From Nocardia tengchongensis (GTDB lineage Bacteria; Actinomycetota; Actinomycetes; Mycobacteriales; Mycobacteriaceae): 64,000 bases of DNA. The stretch spans positions 744,001 to 808,000 of the forward strand of contig NZ_CP074371.1 of the NCBI RefSeq assembly GCF_018362975.1, read 5' to 3'. The position numbers were made by a program, and so were the translations under genes. Each line of letters opens with the position of its first letter. Position 1 is the first letter of the stretch. Below the pieces are notes generated by a model. The model saw nothing but the letters and a program-made list of their open reading frames with translations. It searched no databases and had not been told where the DNA came from. Positions 8,662 through 17,538 of the stretch are shown one piece after another.

Positions 8662-9564
8662 TCAGCCCAAGTCCTTCAGGGACGAGGCGGAGAAGGTTGC
8701 GTCCGAACCACGTTCGGCGAAGTAGCCGCCCAGGCTCGCGGCCAGGCCCTCACGGGTGAACTCACCCACCGCGTCGAAGCGCTGCTCGACGACCGGAGCC
8801 GCCATCAGGGCCACCATCGGGCCGTAGACGACGAACAGCTGGCCGGTGATGGCCTCGGCCGCCGGAGAGGCCAGGAAGGCCACCAGGCGGGCGACGTGAT
8901 CGGGCGAGAGCGGGTCCGGGCCCTCGTCGGGAGCCGCGGAGAAGACGTTCTCGGTCATTGCGGTCCGCGCGCGCGGCGCGATCGCGTTGGCGCGCACGCC
9001 GACCTGCTCCAGGGCACGGGCGGCCGACAGGGTCAGGGCGGTGATACCGGCCTTGGCCGCACCGTAGTTCGCCTGGCCGGCGGGACCGAGCAGACCGGCC
9101 TCGGAGGAGGTGTTGATGATGCGCCCGTAGACGGGGGCACCGGTCTCCTTGAACTTCGCGCGCCAGTAGGCGGCCGCATTGCGGGTCAGCAGGAAGTGAC
9201 CGCGCAGGTGCACGGCGACGACCGCGTCGAAGTCCTCGTCGGACATGTTGAACAACATCTTGTCCCGGGTGATCCCGGCATTGTTCACCACGATGTCCAG
9301 ACCACCGAGGGACTCCTCGGCGGTACGGATGATGGCGTCGGCGGTGGACCGCTCGGCGATACTGCCGCCGACGAACTCCGCCTTCACACCCAGCGCCCGG
9401 ATATCGGCGAGGGTTGCGCTGACCGCGTCGTTTTCGGCAAGGTCGTTGACAATGACCGACGCGCCCGCGCGGGCCAGCTCCAGGGCTTCGGCCCGGCCGA
9501 GCCCGGCGCCGGCGCCGGTGACCACGGCAACCCGGCCGGAAAGACTCACATCAGATTCGCTCAC
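8662..9564 (-). CDS. hsd4A: Short-chain dehydrogenase Hsd4A-like (beta-hydroxyacyl-CoA / 17beta-hydroxysteroid dehydrogenase)
   Basis: SDR-family NAD(P)-dependent oxidoreductase of 300 aa, at the position of M. tuberculosis Rv3502c. The Rossmann motif VTGAGAGLG, the NNAG motif and the active-site YGAAKAG (YxxxK, with the upstream Ser in INTSS) are all present. A C-terminal extension of about 50 residues past the SDR core (VEQRFDAVGEFTREGL onward) resembles the linker of peroxisomal MFE-type dehydrogenases, fitting a role in side-chain beta-oxidation. The frame is open upstream to 9660 but overlaps fdxD. The GTG at 9564 is chosen because a TAGAGT element seven bases upstream abuts a KstR box, suggesting a leaderless start; the GTG at 9549 is an alternative. 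Confidence 0.82.
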   Translation of the reverse strand: MSESDVSLSGRVAVVTGAGAGLGRAEALELARAGASVIVNDLAENDAVSATLADIRALGVKAEFVGGSIAERSTADAIIRTAEESLGGLDIVVNNAGITRDKMLFNMSDEDFDAVVAVHLRGHFLLTRNAAAYWRAKFKETGAPVYGRIINTSSEAGLLGPAGQANYGAAKAGITALTLSAARALEQVGVRANAIAPRARTAMTENVFSAAPDEGPDPLSPDHVARLVAFLASPAAEAITGQLFVVYGPMVALMAAPVVEQRFDAVGEFTREGLAASLGGYFAERGSDATFSASSLKDLG

Positions 9565-9575
9565 GAGGGCGACTC

Positions 9576-9589
9576 TAGAACGTGTTCCA
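9576..9589. promoter_or_regulatory. KstR operator between fdxD and hsd4A
   Basis: TAGAACGTGTTCCA fits TnnAACnnGTTnnA at every fixed position. It ends 11 bases before the hsd4A GTG and overlaps a likely -10 element (TAGAGT read on the minus strand). It gives hsd4A its own promoter separate from fdxD. Confidence 0.88.
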
Positions 9590-9629
9590 CCCGCCGGGCA
9601 AGGACCGGCCCCGGCGGGCGGTGCCGGCC

Positions 9630-9818
9630 TCAGACCAGCTTCAGCGCCGCCTTGGGGCACTGCGCCACCGACGACTCGATGTCCTTGCGGTTGTCCTCGG
9701 TGACCGCGACCTCGTTGACGTGCAAGTTGTCGTCGTCATCGAGATCGAACACGTCAGGGGCGATTCCGACGCAGATACCGTTCGCTTCGCACTGATCGAA
9801 ATCGACGATCACCTTCAT
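9630..9818 (-). CDS. fdxD: 3Fe-4S ferredoxin FdxD-like
   Basis: Small ferredoxin of 62 aa, matching the place of Rv3503c next to the mce4/hsd4A genes. Three cysteines occur as C10-x5-C16 and C54-P, the pattern of single-cluster 3Fe-4S ferredoxins. It is very acidic (DLDDDDN). Such proteins pass electrons to cytochromes P450 or other oxygenases; CYP125 and KshA in this window are possible partners, but that is inference. The upstream in-frame ATG at 9845 is rejected because the ATG at 9818 has a strong ribosome site (GGAGAG, six bases upstream). Divergent from fadE26 across a 153-base region. Confidence 0.88.
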   Translation of the reverse strand: MKVIVDFDQCEANGICVGIAPDVFDLDDDDNLHVNEVAVTEDNRKDIESSVAQCPKAALKLV

Positions 9819-9906
9819 AGTTCTCTCCTTCAACACAGGTTCCACCCGAGCCTAACAAGCAGACCCGTGCTCGGAACAGCAAAGTAGCCCTAACCGGAAC
9901 CAATAC

Positions 9907-9920
9907 TGGAACATGTTTCA
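9907..9920. promoter_or_regulatory. KstR operator in the fdxD-fadE26 divergent promoter
   Basis: TGGAACATGTTTCA fits TnnAACnnGTTnnA. It is the only full site in the 153-base divergent region, 51 bases before fadE26 and 88 bases before fdxD, so it may serve both. Confidence 0.85.
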
Positions 9921-9971
9921 CTTGCGTGCGATGATCGGCTGAACCGAGAAACGAAGGCTAGAGGTACTGCT

Positions 9972-11165
9972 ATGCGTATCGCCTACACGCCGCAACAGGA
10001 ACAGCTGCGTGCCGAGCTGCGTGACTATTTCACCAAGCTCATCACTCCCGAACGGCGGCAAGCGCTTTCGGCCCAGACCGGCGAGTACGGCGAGGGCAAC
10101 GTCTACCGCGAGGTCGTCGAGGAGATGGGCCGCGACGGCTGGCTCGCCCTGGGCTGGCCCAAGGAGTACGGCGGCCAGGACCGGTCCACCATGGATCAGC
10201 TGATCTTCACCGACGAGGCCGCCATCGCCGGCGCCCCGGTGCCGTTCCTGACCATCAACTCGGTCGCGCCGACCATCATGCACTACGGCACCGAAGAGCA
10301 GAAGAAGTTCTTCCTGCCCAAGATCGCCGCCGGTCAGCTGCACTTCGCCATCGGCTATTCGGAGCCGGGCGCCGGCACCGACCTGGCCTCGCTGCGCACC
10401 TCCGCGGTCCGCGACGGCGACGACTGGATCATCAACGGCCAGAAGATGTGGACCTCCCTCATCGCCTACGCCGACTACGTGTGGCTGGCCGCCCGGACCG
10501 ACCCGAGCGCCAAGAAGCACAAGGGCATCTCGATGTTCATCATGCCGACCGACGCCGAGGGCTTCTCCTGGACGCCCGTGCACACCATGGCCGGCCCGGA
10601 CACCAGCGCCACCTACTACCAGGACGTGCGGGTCAAGCACTCCGACATGGTGGGCCCGGAGAACGGCGGCTGGGCGCTGGTCACCAACCAGCTCAACCAC
10701 GAGCGGGTCGCGCTGACCTCCTCGGCGCCGCTGGCCCTGGCCGTCGCGCAGGTCACCGAGTGGGCGCGCAACACCAAGACCGCCAACGGCTCCCGCGTCA
10801 TCGACCAGGAATGGGTACAGGTCAGCCTGGCCCGCATCCACTCGAAGGTCGAATACCTGAAGCTCACCAACTGGGAGATCGCCTCGCGCGCCGACCAGGG
10901 CGGCGACGCCGCCCCGCGCCCGTGGGACGCCTCCGCCACCAAGGTCTACGGCACCGAACTGGCCACCGAGGCCTACCGGGCGCTGATGGAGATCCTCGGC
11001 CCGCAGGCCTACCTGCGCCAGGACTCGGCCGGCTCGCAGCTGCGCGGCCGCCTCGAGCGCATGCACCGCGCTTGCCTGATCCTCACCTTCGGCGGCGGCA
11101 CCAACGAGGTGCAGCGCGACATCATCGCCATGACCGCCCTCAAGCAGCCCGCCGCCGCGCGCTAA
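9972..11165 (+). CDS. fadE26: Acyl-CoA dehydrogenase FadE26 (ChsE4), catalytic subunit
   Basis: Acyl-CoA dehydrogenase of 397 aa, orthologue position of Rv3504. In M. tuberculosis FadE26-FadE27 (ChsE4-ChsE5) form an alpha2beta2 enzyme that desaturates the sterol side-chain CoA ester. The FAD-binding signatures GYSEPGAGTDLASL and WIINGQKMWTS are intact. The loop QLNHER places Glu244 close to the catalytic Glu247 reported for ChsE4. The C-terminal FGGGTNEVQRDIIAMTAL is typical of the flavin-interacting end. Start ATG is preceded by AGAGG. The fadE27 gene begins 21 bases after the stop, and a KstR box lies upstream. Confidence 0.93.
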   Translation: MRIAYTPQQEQLRAELRDYFTKLITPERRQALSAQTGEYGEGNVYREVVEEMGRDGWLALGWPKEYGGQDRSTMDQLIFTDEAAIAGAPVPFLTINSVAPTIMHYGTEEQKKFFLPKIAAGQLHFAIGYSEPGAGTDLASLRTSAVRDGDDWIINGQKMWTSLIAYADYVWLAARTDPSAKKHKGISMFIMPTDAEGFSWTPVHTMAGPDTSATYYQDVRVKHSDMVGPENGGWALVTNQLNHERVALTSSAPLALAVAQVTEWARNTKTANGSRVIDQEWVQVSLARIHSKVEYLKLTNWEIASRADQGGDAAPRPWDASATKVYGTELATEAYRALMEILGPQAYLRQDSAGSQLRGRLERMHRACLILTFGGGTNEVQRDIIAMTALKQPAAAR

Positions 11166-11186
11166 CTCGAAACCAAGGTACCCATC

Positions 11187-12311
11187 ATGGATTTCACCCT
11201 CACCGAGGCGCAGCAGGATCTGGCCCGCCTCACCGCCGAGGTCACCGGCAAGCTCGTCACCGCCGACCGGCTGCGTGAACTCGACAAGAACACCGACGCG
11301 GCGGGCGACCGCACCGTGCGCTTCGACGACTCGCTGTGGAGCTCGCTCGCCGAGACCGGCGTGCTGGCCGCGGCCCTGCCGGAGACGGTGGGCGGCAGCG
11401 ACTTCGGCGTGCTGGAGCAGACCGCCATCCTGCGCGAGATCGGCAAGTCCGTCGCCCCCGTGCCGTACCTGTGGTCGATCGTGCTCGGCGCGGGCGCGCT
11501 GGCCCAGTTCGGTTCCACCGCCCAGCGGGAGCTGGCCGCGCAGGCCGCGACCGGCGAGATCATCCTCACCGCGGCGCTGAGCGAGGAGCGCAACTGGGAG
11601 CTCGACAAGCCGGTCACCACCGCGATCGCGGGTGACGGCTGGCAGCTGACGGGTCTCAAGACCACCGTGCCCTTCGCCCGCCAGGCGGCCCGAATCCTGG
11701 TGTCCGCCAGCGTCGACGGCGCCCCCGCCGTCTTCCTGGTCGACCCGTCGCACGCCTCGGTGCGCGTCGAGGACCAGATCGTCACCGACCGCTCCCCCGA
11801 GGCCGAGGTCGAATTCGCCGGCACCCCCGCCGAACTGGTGGGCACCGTCGAGCAGGGCGCCGAGATCCTGACCTGGCTGCTGGAGCGGGCCTGGCTCGGC
11901 CTGGCCGCCACCCAGCTCGGCGTGGTCGAGAAGGGCCTGGAACTGGTCGCCGACTACGCCCGCGAGCGCGAGCAGTTCAACCGCAAGATCGGTAGCTTCC
12001 AGGCCGTGGCCCAGCGCCTCGCCGACGGCTACATCGACGTGCAGGGCGTGCGCCTGGCCGTGCAGCAGGCCGCCTGGCTGCTGTCCGAGGGCCACCCGGC
12101 CACCGCCGAGGTGCACACCGCCAAGTTCTGGGCCGCCGAGGCCGGTCACCGCGTCGCCCACACCGTGGTGCACGTGCACGGCGGCGTCGGCATCGACCGC
12201 GACCACATCGTGAACCAGTACTTCACCGCGGCCAAGCACAACGAGTTCGCGCTCGGCGGCGCGACCGATCACCTGCGCGCCCTGGGCGCGATGCTCGCCG
12301 ACGCGCAGTAA
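11187..12311 (+). CDS. fadE27: Acyl-CoA dehydrogenase FadE27 (ChsE5), partner subunit
   Basis: Acyl-CoA dehydrogenase-fold protein of 374 aa, orthologue position of Rv3505. The N-terminal and C-terminal helical domains are recognisable (MDFTLTEAQQDLARL; YAREREQFNRKIGSFQAVAQ), but the region equivalent to the catalytic glutamate loop reads LLERAWLGLAATQ and the middle FAD motifs of FadE26 are absent. That is what is known for ChsE5-type partners, which complete the FAD site but depend on ChsE4 for chemistry. It lies directly downstream of fadE26 and shares its promoter. A strong hairpin with a T-run follows. Confidence 0.92.
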   Translation: MDFTLTEAQQDLARLTAEVTGKLVTADRLRELDKNTDAAGDRTVRFDDSLWSSLAETGVLAAALPETVGGSDFGVLEQTAILREIGKSVAPVPYLWSIVLGAGALAQFGSTAQRELAAQAATGEIILTAALSEERNWELDKPVTTAIAGDGWQLTGLKTTVPFARQAARILVSASVDGAPAVFLVDPSHASVRVEDQIVTDRSPEAEVEFAGTPAELVGTVEQGAEILTWLLERAWLGLAATQLGVVEKGLELVADYAREREQFNRKIGSFQAVAQRLADGYIDVQGVRLAVQQAAWLLSEGHPATAEVHTAKFWAAEAGHRVAHTVVHVHGGVGIDRDHIVNQYFTAAKHNEFALGGATDHLRALGAMLADAQ

Positions 12312-12370
12312 GTAAGAACTCCACGCCCCTGTGGGCTGGTGAGACGCGGCCGACCCTGCAAAAGCGGCCG

Positions 12371-12416
12371 ACGGCGAGGTAGTGGCTCCCATACCGGCCA
12401 CCGCCTCGCCGTTTTT
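12371..12416 (+). terminator. Intrinsic terminator of fadE26-fadE27
   Basis: ACGGCGAGG at 12371-12379 pairs with CCTCGCCGT at 12404-12412, followed by TTTTT. It lies 60 bases past the fadE27 stop and separates the sterol operon from the convergent gene. Confidence 0.85.
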
Positions 12417-12463
12417 CATCTCCGACGAACAGCGAACAGACTGTCCGCGAACGGTTTACGCGG

Positions 12464-13168
12464 TCACGGCACCAGCGGGCCGACGAGCACCCGCTCGCCC
12501 TCCGCCCAGTTGCCCTGCCAGCTGAACGCGCTGTCCTTCAGCTCCTTGCGCTGCCACAGCGCCAGCAGCAGATCCGATGCGGCGCCGGAGATCTCGGCCA
12601 CCGGCGTCCCCGGACCGTAGGTCCAGCTGTCGCCGGTGTCGGTGGCGCGCAGGCCGACCGCCGCGGTCGACTCGCTCGCCAGGCCGCGCAGCACCATGCG
12701 CGGCGCGAACAGTTCGAACACCTCGGTGACGCCGTCGGCCGCGAGCGCCGGCTCGAAAGCCTCCGCGACGCCCAGCGCGTCCTGCGCGTCCCACAGATGC
12801 ATGAGGGTTTCCTGCGCCCGGCGGCGCTGCCAGAACCCGACCTTGCGCGGCATCTGCGAGGTGAAGGTCCAGGCCGGCGTCTCGGAATCCACCGACACGG
12901 CCGCGAGGATCGACTTCACTGTGCCGTCGTACCAGGCCCGCAACTCCACCGGATCCTTGGGCGCGGGGTCGCCCTGAAAGTCTCCCCGCTGCTCCAGGAC
13001 GGCCGTGGTGACCCACAGATTTCCCTGCCCGACATGGTCGACCAGGTCATAGAAGGTCCAGTCCCCGCAACTGGGAACGGGTGCGCTCGGATCGACCCCG
13101 GGGGTGATCAACTCCCCGAACTCGTCCAACTTCTCACGCAGAACCGCCACAAAATCCATGCGGCCCAC
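12464..13168 (-). CDS. Maleylpyruvate isomerase-fold (DinB-like) family protein
   Basis: Protein of 234 aa with the layout of the actinobacterial maleylpyruvate isomerase / mycothiol-dependent family. The N-terminal four-helix part contains YDLVDHVGQGNLW, with His in the position of the first metal ligand, and ETLMHLWDAQDALG supplying the second His and an Asp. The C-terminal part (after about residue 140) resembles the small appended domain with a conserved Trp/Asp. The substrate is unknown; members may act in mycothiol-dependent isomerisation or detoxification. An alternative start is the ATG at 13159. It is convergent with fadE27 and not obviously part of the sterol set. Confidence 0.7.
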   Translation of the reverse strand: MGRMDFVAVLREKLDEFGELITPGVDPSAPVPSCGDWTFYDLVDHVGQGNLWVTTAVLEQRGDFQGDPAPKDPVELRAWYDGTVKSILAAVSVDSETPAWTFTSQMPRKVGFWQRRRAQETLMHLWDAQDALGVAEAFEPALAADGVTEVFELFAPRMVLRGLASESTAAVGLRATDTGDSWTYGPGTPVAEISGAASDLLLALWQRKELKDSAFSWQGNWAEGERVLVGPLVP

Positions 13169-13176
13169 GCTAACCC

Positions 13177-14373
13177 TCAGGATTCGAGTTCGCGCACCGA
13201 GTAGATCCGCTCCCCCACCTGGTCCGGACGCTCCGGCGAGGGTTCCAGCTCACGCAGCAGCGCCTGGCCCCGCCCGTCCTGACGGATGGCGCGGCCGAGT
13301 TCGGCGGCGGCGCGATAGTGGGCCGGGGTGCGCAGGGTGTGGCGGACCGCGCGGGCGATGCGCTGCGGAGTCGCGGTGCGCGGCAACACGATTCCGGCGC
13401 GATGCGCGCGGACCCGGGCGGCGTTGTCGGCGGTGTCGCGGCCGTGCGGGAGCACCACAACCGGCAGATCGGCGGCGAAGGACTTCATGAGGGTGCCATG
13501 CCCGCCGTGGGTGATCACCAGGCCGGCGTGCCGCATGATCTCGCGGTGCGGGGCCGCGCGCAGCACCGTCACATTCGGGGGCGCGTGGATCTCGGCCGGA
13601 TCGACGGCGGGGCCGGTGGTGATGACGCCGCGCACCGGAAGCTGGCCCAGGGCCTCGGAAATCCTTTGCAGGCAGTCGGTTTGCCGCTGGAAGGTGGTCG
13701 ACAGCGCGACCAGGACGAGCGGATCGCCGCCGTCGGTCTGGGTCCAGGAGGTGTCCGCGACCCAGTCGGGTTCGTCCAGGATCGGGCCCACCCAGCGCAC
13801 CCCGTCGGGGCCCTGCCCTGGGAAATCGAAAGCGGCACTGGACAACACCAGCTGCCGGCGGGCCAGTCGCGCCTGATCCTGATAGTGGGCCAGCCGATCC
13901 AGCCCGAAATCCGCGCGCAGGGCATTGAGCTTGGGTAGTAGCTCCTCGTCCCAGCGCCGCTGCACCAGCGAACCCACCAGCCGATCCCGCAGCCGCCCCA
14001 CCGGCCCGTGCGCCCGGCCGAAACCGGTGCCCGGCGGCGGTTCGCCCTCCACGGGTAGCGGATAGACGCCCGGGATCAGCACCGAGAACGGCACCTCGCA
14101 GGCCTGCGCCGCGACCATGGCCCCGAACGCGAAGAAGGAGGCCAGCACCAGGTCGGGGCGTTCGGCATCGATCTCGTCGGCGGTGTCACGGGCGAATCCG
14201 GCCCCGGCCCGCGGGCGTAGCCGGGCGCCCGTCGCGGCCACCGCCTCGGCCAGGCTTTCTTCCGCGAGCACCGTCACCCGATGGCCCCGCCGCACCAGCC
14301 GCCGCACCACCCCCAGCTCCGGCGGAACAGTTCCGCCGCTGCCGGTGAGGGCGACCAGGTAGCTGTAGTTCAT
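13177..14373 (-). CDS. UGT/MGT-type glycosyltransferase (GT1-like)
   Basis: Glycosyltransferase of 398 aa with a GT-B fold. The N-terminal acceptor domain begins YLVALTGSGGTVPPELGVVR. The C-terminal nucleotide-sugar domain has VTVLRAAPHREIMRHAGLVI and the donor-loop segment THGGHGTLMKSFAADLPVVV, close to the HGGxGT motif of macrolide/UDP-glucuronosyl-type enzymes. The frame continues upstream to 14919 through the VOC gene in antisense. The ATG at 14373 is chosen because GGAGG stands seven bases before it and the protein then starts at the family's usual point. Acceptor unknown. Divergent from the VOC gene across 93 bases. Confidence 0.82.
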   Translation of the reverse strand: MNYSYLVALTGSGGTVPPELGVVRRLVRRGHRVTVLAEESLAEAVAATGARLRPRAGAGFARDTADEIDAERPDLVLASFFAFGAMVAAQACEVPFSVLIPGVYPLPVEGEPPPGTGFGRAHGPVGRLRDRLVGSLVQRRWDEELLPKLNALRADFGLDRLAHYQDQARLARRQLVLSSAAFDFPGQGPDGVRWVGPILDEPDWVADTSWTQTDGGDPLVLVALSTTFQRQTDCLQRISEALGQLPVRGVITTGPAVDPAEIHAPPNVTVLRAAPHREIMRHAGLVITHGGHGTLMKSFAADLPVVVLPHGRDTADNAARVRAHRAGIVLPRTATPQRIARAVRHTLRTPAHYRAAAELGRAIRQDGRGQALLRELEPSPERPDQVGERIYSVRELES

Positions 14374-14466
14374 CGGATACCTCCACCGGCCACTCTCGCA
14401 CGACCGATGAGTTTCGCGCACCCGCTTCGTCTCATCAGTACATCGAATGAGAGGGGACGCGCCACC

Positions 14467-14880
14467 ATGCCGAGCAAGATGATCTTCATCAATCTGCCCG
14501 TCGCCGACCTGGACCGGTCCAAGCGCTTCTACGAGTCCATCGGCTGGAAGGTGAATCCGGACTTCACCGACGGCAATGCCGCGTGCATCGTGGTCGACGA
14601 CAACATCTGCGTCATGCTGCTGACGCACGAGTTCTTCACCACCTTCGGCCGCCGTCCGCTCGGCGACACCCGCGGCACCATCGGCAGCGTCTACGCGCTC
14701 GCGCTGGGCAGCAATCACGAGGTCGACGCCCTGCTGGAGGCGGCGATCGCCGAGGGCGCCGTGGAGGAGGTCAACTCCGACCGCCGGGCCCAGGAGGCCG
14801 AGGTCGGCATGTACAGCCGCACCTTCCTCGACCCCGACGGTCACCAGTGGGAGCCCTTCTACATGGCTTATCCTGTGTGA
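14467..14880 (+). CDS. VOC-family (glyoxalase-like) protein
   Basis: Protein of 137 aa, a single vicinal-oxygen-chelate domain built of two beta-alpha-beta-beta-beta repeats. Visible landmarks are FINLPVADLDRSKRFYESIG at the start of repeat one and SRTFLDPDGHQWEPFYM at the end of repeat two. The Asp/His/Glu residues that usually bind a metal are only partly conserved, so enzymatic activity is uncertain. The upstream in-frame extension to 14281 overlaps the glycosyltransferase and is not used. It lies three bases before the XRE regulator gene, so the two are probably co-transcribed. Confidence 0.82.
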   Translation: MPSKMIFINLPVADLDRSKRFYESIGWKVNPDFTDGNAACIVVDDNICVMLLTHEFFTTFGRRPLGDTRGTIGSVYALALGSNHEVDALLEAAIAEGAVEEVNSDRRAQEAEVGMYSRTFLDPDGHQWEPFYMAYPV

Positions 14881-14883
14881 TCG

Positions 14884-15702
14884 ATGCGCGCCGACAGTCC
14901 TGAGTTCGAAGGCCCCCACGGGATATCACTGGGCGCGTACATCAAACGGGAACGACTCCGCCTCGGCATGACCCAGCGCGCCGTCGCCGAGGCGCTGCAC
15001 ATGTCCCGCAGCGGCTACGAGAAGATCGAGAACGGACAGCGCCTCCCGCATCCCAGCATGCTCAACGCGCTGGCCGTGCTCTTCGAGATACCGGTGAACC
15101 GGCGGCGGGTGCTGTGGTCGATCGCCACCGGCGACGACCTGTCGGTGTCGGCCGCGGCCGAGGGCTCGGTGACCGCCGGCATGCTGGCCTTCATGCGCAA
15201 CCTGCGCGGCCCCGCCTCCCTGCACCAGGTTCCCGAGAACAATATTCTGGCGGCCAATGCGGTGGCCTGCCGACTGTTCCCGTGGCTGGATCCGCGGCTC
15301 GGCGCTCCCGACCGCCCCCTCAACGTCATCGTCGCCACGATGAACGAACCTCGGGCAGCCGAATACCTGGTCAACTGGGCCGATTTCGTTCACCGCCTGG
15401 TCTGGGCTCTCACGGAGTACTCCCTGGCGCACACCCCGGTCGAACGCGTCCGCGAGATCCGCGAAGCCTGCCGGTCGAGCCCCGAATTCGACCGCGTCTG
15501 GAACACCCCGTGCCCACGCCGGATCCTCGACGACGATTCCCTCCTGCTCCGCGACCCCGCCACCGGAGTCGTCACCGAATACCAAATGGACTGCCTGCGC
15601 TGGGCGTTCCCGAACCGCGACGTGGAGCTCTTCAGCCTCACGCCCCGTCACCCCGACCCCGCCACGGCCGATCCCGACACCTCGGACATCGCCCTCTGGT
15701 AA
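14884..15702 (+). CDS. XRE-family regulator with MmyB-like ligand-binding domain
   Basis: Transcriptional regulator of 272 aa. The N-terminal HTH is at residues about 16-72 (GAYIKRERLRLGMTQRAVAE ... SGYEKIENGQRLPHP). The rest matches the PAS-like MmyB ligand-binding domain, shown by ILAANAVACRLFPW, PRAAEYLVNWADFVHRL and the late VVTEYQMDCLRWAFPNRDVELF. MmyB-type regulators sense lipophilic ligands and often control a neighbouring gene. Here the upstream VOC gene and the downstream FadD-type ligase are candidates. Start three bases after the VOC stop. Confidence 0.8.
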   Translation: MRADSPEFEGPHGISLGAYIKRERLRLGMTQRAVAEALHMSRSGYEKIENGQRLPHPSMLNALAVLFEIPVNRRRVLWSIATGDDLSVSAAAEGSVTAGMLAFMRNLRGPASLHQVPENNILAANAVACRLFPWLDPRLGAPDRPLNVIVATMNEPRAAEYLVNWADFVHRLVWALTEYSLAHTPVERVREIREACRSSPEFDRVWNTPCPRRILDDDSLLLRDPATGVVTEYQMDCLRWAFPNRDVELFSLTPRHPDPATADPDTSDIALW

Positions 15703-15915
15703 TCCGCAAATCCGGCTGCCACCCAATACGGGTGGGTTGCCGATCTTGATCATGGTCGGCCCGGCGGCGAGGGTAGAGGAACCGCGGGCCGGGTTCATGT
15801 CTACATCTGGACAGGAGGGGATCGGCCCGCGGAACACCCCCGCGCGGGCGGCCGTGACAGCTTCCTGCCAACCGATGAACCGGCGCTCCACTCCCGCGAA
15901 AACCAGGGTGGATCC

Positions 15916-17502
15916 ATGGCTTTCAACGTTGCAGACCTGTTCGAGCACGCGGTCGACGCGGTCCCGGAGCGGACCGCCCTCATCTGCGAGGAGCGCCGCC
16001 TCACCTACCGCGAACTCGACGAGCGGGCCAATCGGCTCGCCCACCACCTGGCCGCCCGCGGCATCGGCGTCGGCGATCACGTCGGCGTCTACTCCCGCAA
16101 TTCCATCGAAGCGCTGGAAACGATGCTGGCGACCTACAAACTGCGCGCCGTATCCGTGAGCGTGAATTATCGGTATGTGGCCGACGAGGTCCGCTACATC
16201 GTCGAGAACGCGGATTTGAAAGCAATTATCCACGAAGCGGAATTCACCGAAATCGTCGCCGAGGTCCGCGACTCCGCTCCGGGCCTGACCGAAACACTCT
16301 CCATCGGAACCGAATACGACGCCGCGCTCGCCGCACAATCCCCGGAACGCGATTTCGGACCGCGCAGCAGCGACGATCTGTACATCCTCTACACCGGCGG
16401 CACCACGGGCATGCCCAAGGGCGTCATGTGGCGGCACGAGGACGTCTGGCGGGCGCTGGGCGGCGGCATCAATCACGTGACCGGCGAATACGTCTCGGAC
16501 GAATGGGAATTGGCGAAGAACGCCGCCGCCGCACCCGAGGGGATCGTGATGGCCCCGCTCTCCCCGCTCATCCACGGCGCGGCGCAGTGGGCGGCCTTCA
16601 TGGGCCTGAACGTCGGCGGCACAGTCGTTTTCGTCCCGCAGTTCGACGCGCACGAGGTCTGGCGGACCGTGCGGCGGCACGGCGTCCACATACTCACCGT
16701 GGTCGGGGACGCCATGGCCAAACCGCTGCTGGAGGCCTACCACACGGGGCGGTACGAGGTTCCGACCCTCTGGGCGTTCAGCAGCCACGCCGCACTGTTC
16801 TCGCACTCGCTCAAACAGCAGTACCTCGAGGCCTTCCCCAACCTGTTCATCACCGACGTGATCGGGTCCTCGGAGAGCGGCAGCACCGGATTGTCCACGG
16901 TCACCAAGGATTCCGACCACACCCAGGGACCGCGGGTGCGGTTCGGCGCGCAGTCCGCCCTGCTGGACGACGACGGGCGGCTCGTCGAGCCCGTGCCCGG
17001 CGCGGTGGGCCGGATGGCGCGGACCGGGCACGTTCCGCTCGGCTACTACAAGGACCCGGAGAAGACGAAGACGATCTTCTTCGAGATCGACGGCACACGG
17101 TATGTGGCGCCGGGCGATTACGCGCGCTACGAGGCCGACGGCACCGTCACGCTGCTCGGACGCGGCTCGGAATGCATCAATACCGGTGGCGAGAAAGTCT
17201 TCCCGGAGGAGGTCGAGACGGCGCTGAAGTCCCATCCGGACGTCTTCGACGCGCTGGTCATCGGCATTCCGGACGAGCGGTTCGGGCAGGCCGTGGCCGC
17301 GGTGGCGCAACCGCGACCCGGTGCGGTGATCGACCTCGCCGAACTGGACGCGCACCTGCGCACCAAGGTGGCGGGATACAAAGCGCCGCGCGGATATTGG
17401 CTGGTCGACACGGTCATGCGGCAGCCGAGCGGCAAGGCCAACTACCCCGCTGCCAAGCGCTACGCGAGCGAGCAGGCGGACGAGATGCGCTCGCCTCGCT
17501 GA
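15916..17502 (+). CDS. Steroid/fatty acyl-CoA ligase, FadD19/FadD17-like
   Basis: AMP-forming acyl-CoA synthetase of 528 aa, intact. The P-loop region YILYTGGTTGMPKGVMWRHE, the A5-type motif IGSSESGSTG, and the C-terminal hinge and GRGSECINTGGEKVFPEEVE segment are all present; the catalytic Lys lies in QPSGKANYP. It is strikingly similar to the FadD19 encoded 3.4 kb away, sharing the same insertion architecture. In M. tuberculosis fadD17 follows fadE27, so this may fill that place. No KstR box was found in its 213-base upstream region, which holds nothing else recognisable. The start ATG is preceded by AGGGTGG. Confidence 0.83.
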   Translation: MAFNVADLFEHAVDAVPERTALICEERRLTYRELDERANRLAHHLAARGIGVGDHVGVYSRNSIEALETMLATYKLRAVSVSVNYRYVADEVRYIVENADLKAIIHEAEFTEIVAEVRDSAPGLTETLSIGTEYDAALAAQSPERDFGPRSSDDLYILYTGGTTGMPKGVMWRHEDVWRALGGGINHVTGEYVSDEWELAKNAAAAPEGIVMAPLSPLIHGAAQWAAFMGLNVGGTVVFVPQFDAHEVWRTVRRHGVHILTVVGDAMAKPLLEAYHTGRYEVPTLWAFSSHAALFSHSLKQQYLEAFPNLFITDVIGSSESGSTGLSTVTKDSDHTQGPRVRFGAQSALLDDDGRLVEPVPGAVGRMARTGHVPLGYYKDPEKTKTIFFEIDGTRYVAPGDYARYEADGTVTLLGRGSECINTGGEKVFPEEVETALKSHPDVFDALVIGIPDERFGQAVAAVAQPRPGAVIDLAELDAHLRTKVAGYKAPRGYWLVDTVMRQPSGKANYPAAKRYASEQADEMRSPR

Positions 17503-17538
17503 CGATCGAGCGGGGACGACACGGTCCGCCGGTGTCGC

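Noticed and set aside
9918..12419. 833-aa minus-strand open frame
   Set aside because: It covers fadE26 and fadE27 in antisense. Its composition is the Gly/Ala/Arg/His noise of high-GC shadow frames; the plus-strand genes have full family motifs.
14374..14919. Long N-terminal extension of the glycosyltransferase frame
   Set aside because: It runs antisense through the VOC gene and lacks similarity. The ATG at 14373 has a strong ribosome site and the usual family start.
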